This document shows, one piece after another, positions 31,451 through 34,128 of a stretch of 34,128 bases of DNA. Made by a program: the position numbers and the translations under genes. The DNA lies in contig CAJUBP010000047.1 of NCBI GenBank assembly GCA_910584585.1, positions 6,360-40,487 of the forward strand, read 5' to 3'. The DNA comes from an uncultured Lachnospiraceae bacterium. GTDB taxonomy: Bacteria; Bacillota; Clostridia; Lachnospirales; Lachnospiraceae. Position 1 is the stretch's first letter. Each line of letters starts with the position of its first letter. Under the pieces are notes generated by a model that made no database searches, was not told the origin of the DNA, and worked only from the letters and a program-made list of their open reading frames with translations.

Positions 31451-34078
31451 TTAACACTGCTTAATGATTTGAATGATATTCGCAATTTCATCATCATTGA
31501 ATTTGATATAAAATTCATCTTCAAGAACACGCAGAATTTCACATAAATCATTGTATAACCGCTTGTTTTTCATAATCAGCTGCTTTGTATTTATATTTCT
31601 CACCGCGTCTTCTTCATTTTGCAGCCGATATACGGAACAGGCAATATGCATAAATAAGCCAACCTCTTGATCCGACGACAGCCCATGAACTGCTTTTCGA
31701 ATCCGCAAAATCACTTTCGGCAAAACTTCTTTCAGCAATTTAAAATCAAAGTTTTCCAACTGTTCCTGTAAGTACTCATAAATGGCGTCATAATTGACAG
31801 ACATAACAGCTTCTGCTGTGCTCAGTGATAACAAGATATCCAATTTATCCGGGGAGACGTCAAAAAGTTTGGAAACCGGAATATAGGGAATCCCATACAG
31901 CTTCGGATCATATGCGCCTACGACACATACTATTTTCTGTTTCTTTTGGATTTGGTTTACCTTTTTCAGCAAATATTCATGATCTGAGATTGCCAGCGGT
32001 ACAATCTCTGTGTTTTCAAGATAAATATGCTGCTCAATATAATTTTTTATCTGAACTGCCGCGCCTTCCCCGGTCATACATAAGGAAATAATCACCTGGG
32101 GTTTTTCTTGTTTCTGATAGGACTGCGCAATCTCCGGATACATGGCCAGATAAGAGCTCATCACCTCATCATAGATCTCATCCAATGAGCTGTGGCAGCT
32201 TGCTTTGCGTGAACAATCCAAAGCGATCAGAGTTGCCGGTATACAGAATGTTTTTATCTGAATGCCTGTTTCATTGCTGATCATTTCTGCCATTGTTTTT
32301 AATGAACCCATATCATACAGCATCATAACGCCCTGCCCCTGATGGATTTCCAATATGGTTTGGCTTAATTCCTCATACATCTCCTGCATATCTTTCTCCA
32401 ATGCTAAATCAAAGGAGTAAATATTCTCATCTCCTACAAGCGCGTTCGCGACTTCCACAATACCGGAAGCGATGCCGCTGCCGTGCATTGCCACAAGAAC
32501 AACCGGTTTCGCCTCCTCTTTTTCAGTAATTTTTTCTTTTGTGATAAACATAGACAGAAATACAACTTCGTCAATGGATATCCGCATATTGAATTCTTTT
32601 TCCAGCATGGAAGTAAATTTTGAACAGAAAATATACTCTTCGTTATGTTCCTGTATGGTCGTTACAATCTGTTCATTGGACAGCTTCTGTGATCCGCCTT
32701 TTCTTTCCAGCATAGCGGATAAATGCAGACAAAGGGCATAAAACACAGAATTTGTATAGATTCTGTCAAAGCGTACCGACGCGTCATTTAAGAAAGTCTC
32801 TACATGTTCGATGATTTTAGAATCGACAATCTTAGAAATCATATCTTTATCGATTTCCCTCTGTTCAATTTCGAAATTGATTTGATGGAAGTTATAATTC
32901 AGCTCCGCATAGAGGATAGCCGCAATATCTTCATCTTCAATGCCGTGTGATTTCAATTCTTCCACTTTGCGGTCAATCATATTGTAGTAATTGTCATCTG
33001 ACACAACGGCTGTTTCATCATGGCTTGCGTTGATTTCCTGTTCGGAAAAGCTATACAGATAATTATTCGGAATAATCTGCTCAATCTGTGTTCTATATTT
33101 CCGATAGGAAAGAAATCCTTTTCGCACATAATTTGGGAAATCATGAATATACAATTCTAACTGGTTATCTCTTTTATCAAAATTTCTGGCATAGCCGTTC
33201 GCGCATCCGATTTGAATATCTTTTTTTAACTGCTTTACGTTAAACTGACATGGATACAGCATCAGACAGCGCAGCACTTCTGAATTGATTTTTATATTTT
33301 TATGAACGCACTCCGCTTCCTTTTGGAAAAACAGCTGGATCATTTCTAACCGCTCTTCAAATGTCCTCTTCGAAAGCGGAGGAAGATCAAGCACAATGGA
33401 GAATTTGGATGTATATAAGCTGAAATAAGAAGGGCTGATCGCGTCATCAACAGAATATACTAAAATCATCTTACTGGAAGACACCTGCGCCACTTCCACA
33501 TAATTCAATAGTTCTTTCTGCACGTCATGATACAGTCTGTTGACGTGATCGATAAATAAAATTCCGCCCTGTGCTTTTTTCATGGCGCCTTCTGTTTTTG
33601 AAAAGAAAATGTCCTTCATCTTCTCATCTGACACTTCTGCTAAATACCGGCAATTGATTTTTACAAACGGCGCATCCCTGCCAATGATCCTTGACTCCTT
33701 CGCAAATTCGTAGATCAGTTTTGCCAGAAGGCTCTTTCCGGAACCATCAGAGCCTGTAATTAAAATAGGCAGAGAGTGTCCCGGATACAATAATGCCGCC
33801 TTTGTCAGCTGTACCACCTGTTTGAGGCTGGATCTGCATCCAATCATGGCGTAAAAACATGAGTCTTCCTGTTCTTTTATCAAAGAATAATACACTGGCC
33901 TTCCCGCAGTTTTCTTTATCCTGCGCTCTTTTACCAATTCATTTAAAATTTTGCTTAAGTTGGAACGCTGCATATTTAAAGCTTCAGAAAGTTCCTGTGT
34001 AGTAAAACAAAGGTCTTCAGAGTGTGCTAACACTTGATTCTGCATATATTCCAAAACAACATCCTTGCTTAGCTTCAC
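31451..34078 (-). CDS. LevR-type PRD regulator with degenerate sigma-54 AAA+ domain
   Basis: An 875-residue protein with LevR order: winged helix (about 1-70), AAA+ (about 78-310), PRD1 (about 390-515; H452), EIIA-Man-like (about 525-640; H532 in MHGSG), EIIB-like (about 660-745; C667) and PRD2 (about 765-870). Such proteins activate sigma-54 promoters of mannose-type PTS operons under PTS phosphorylation. Here Walker A is intact (GSDGSGKS, 109-116), but the GAFTGA loop is missing (GAMKKA) and the Walker B Glu is His (LFIDH, H178). GTG start follows AGG. No PTS genes are visible; they may lie beyond the right edge. Confidence 0.85.
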   Translation of the reverse strand: MKLSKDVVLEYMQNQVLAHSEDLCFTTQELSEALNMQRSNLSKILNELVKERRIKKTAGRPVYYSLIKEQEDSCFYAMIGCRSSLKQVVQLTKAALLYPGHSLPILITGSDGSGKSLLAKLIYEFAKESRIIGRDAPFVKINCRYLAEVSDEKMKDIFFSKTEGAMKKAQGGILFIDHVNRLYHDVQKELLNYVEVAQVSSSKMILVYSVDDAISPSYFSLYTSKFSIVLDLPPLSKRTFEERLEMIQLFFQKEAECVHKNIKINSEVLRCLMLYPCQFNVKQLKKDIQIGCANGYARNFDKRDNQLELYIHDFPNYVRKGFLSYRKYRTQIEQIIPNNYLYSFSEQEINASHDETAVVSDDNYYNMIDRKVEELKSHGIEDEDIAAILYAELNYNFHQINFEIEQREIDKDMISKIVDSKIIEHVETFLNDASVRFDRIYTNSVFYALCLHLSAMLERKGGSQKLSNEQIVTTIQEHNEEYIFCSKFTSMLEKEFNMRISIDEVVFLSMFITKEKITEKEEAKPVVLVAMHGSGIASGIVEVANALVGDENIYSFDLALEKDMQEMYEELSQTILEIHQGQGVMMLYDMGSLKTMAEMISNETGIQIKTFCIPATLIALDCSRKASCHSSLDEIYDEVMSSYLAMYPEIAQSYQKQEKPQVIISLCMTGEGAAVQIKNYIEQHIYLENTEIVPLAISDHEYLLKKVNQIQKKQKIVCVVGAYDPKLYGIPYIPVSKLFDVSPDKLDILLSLSTAEAVMSVNYDAIYEYLQEQLENFDFKLLKEVLPKVILRIRKAVHGLSSDQEVGLFMHIACSVYRLQNEEDAVRNINTKQLIMKNKRLYNDLCEILRVLEDEFYIKFNDDEIANIIQIIKQC

Positions 34079-34128
34079 ACTAACCTACATTTTGCCGCTG
34101 CGCAGCAACACAAATCCGGATGAAGCGG

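Noticed and set aside
31209..31457. 82-residue minus-strand frame between the LevR-type gene and the chemoreceptor
   Set aside because: Overlaps the LevR stop codon and the putative terminator, lacks a convincing ribosome site and has unstructured composition.

Overview
The window looks like the chromosome of a gut Lachnospiraceae (Clostridia) bacterium. The gene order yicC-gmk-rpoZ-rimO-pgsA-cinA-rsmD-coaD next to a ylbJ-type sporulation gene, the strong GGAGG ribosome sites, and the TRAP-fed hexuronate pathway all point that way. Species assignment is inference; no rRNA or tRNA gene was recognised.

Layout: 1-2944 holds the start of an rsuA-type pseudouridine synthase, a tandem-repeat leader, an AlbA_2/Schlafen-type regulator with its own promoter and repeat-rich operator, and a membrane-anchored M23 peptidase. 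3025-4471 is accessory DNA: a broken tyrosine integrase, unexplained fragments and a small toxin/antisense-RNA locus (copy 1). 4525-13888 is housekeeping: pepD, ylbJ, then a long minus-strand run from yicC to a coiled-coil gene. 13971-18361 holds carB without carA, an XRE regulator and a Uma2 protein. 18362-18996 has no gene but carries a structured RNA closed by a 24-position stem with one mismatch, a large imperfect hairpin and a direct repeat. 18997-27748 is a galacturonate island: lacI-dctPQM-uxaC on the minus strand, divergent from uxaA-uxaB, with the same palindrome just downstream of both promoters. 27790-28266 is a second toxin/antisense copy, inverted relative to the first. 28242-34078 holds a truncated MreB-like protein, a dCache chemoreceptor and a LevR-type PRD regulator with a degenerate AAA+ domain.

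In the galacturonate island the TRAP transporter imports hexuronate, UxaC gives tagaturonate, UxaB reduces it to altronate and UxaA dehydrates this to 2-keto-3-deoxygluconate; the LacI protein probably represses both arms.

The most interesting system is the pair of 31-residue holin-like toxin genes. Each has an extended -10 promoter, a leader hairpin that hides the ribosome site, and a convergent antisense RNA of about 85 nt over the toxin 3' UTR. The two diverged copies keep the stems by compensatory change, which argues for a functional type I toxin-antitoxin family. A second pattern is a recurring set of short tandem duplications at gene junctions (rsuA leader, yicC end, carB end, downstream of uxaC, uxaA-uxaB, mcp-mreB-like). 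Several of these duplicate a ribosome site plus start codon and so create chains of micro-ORFs.
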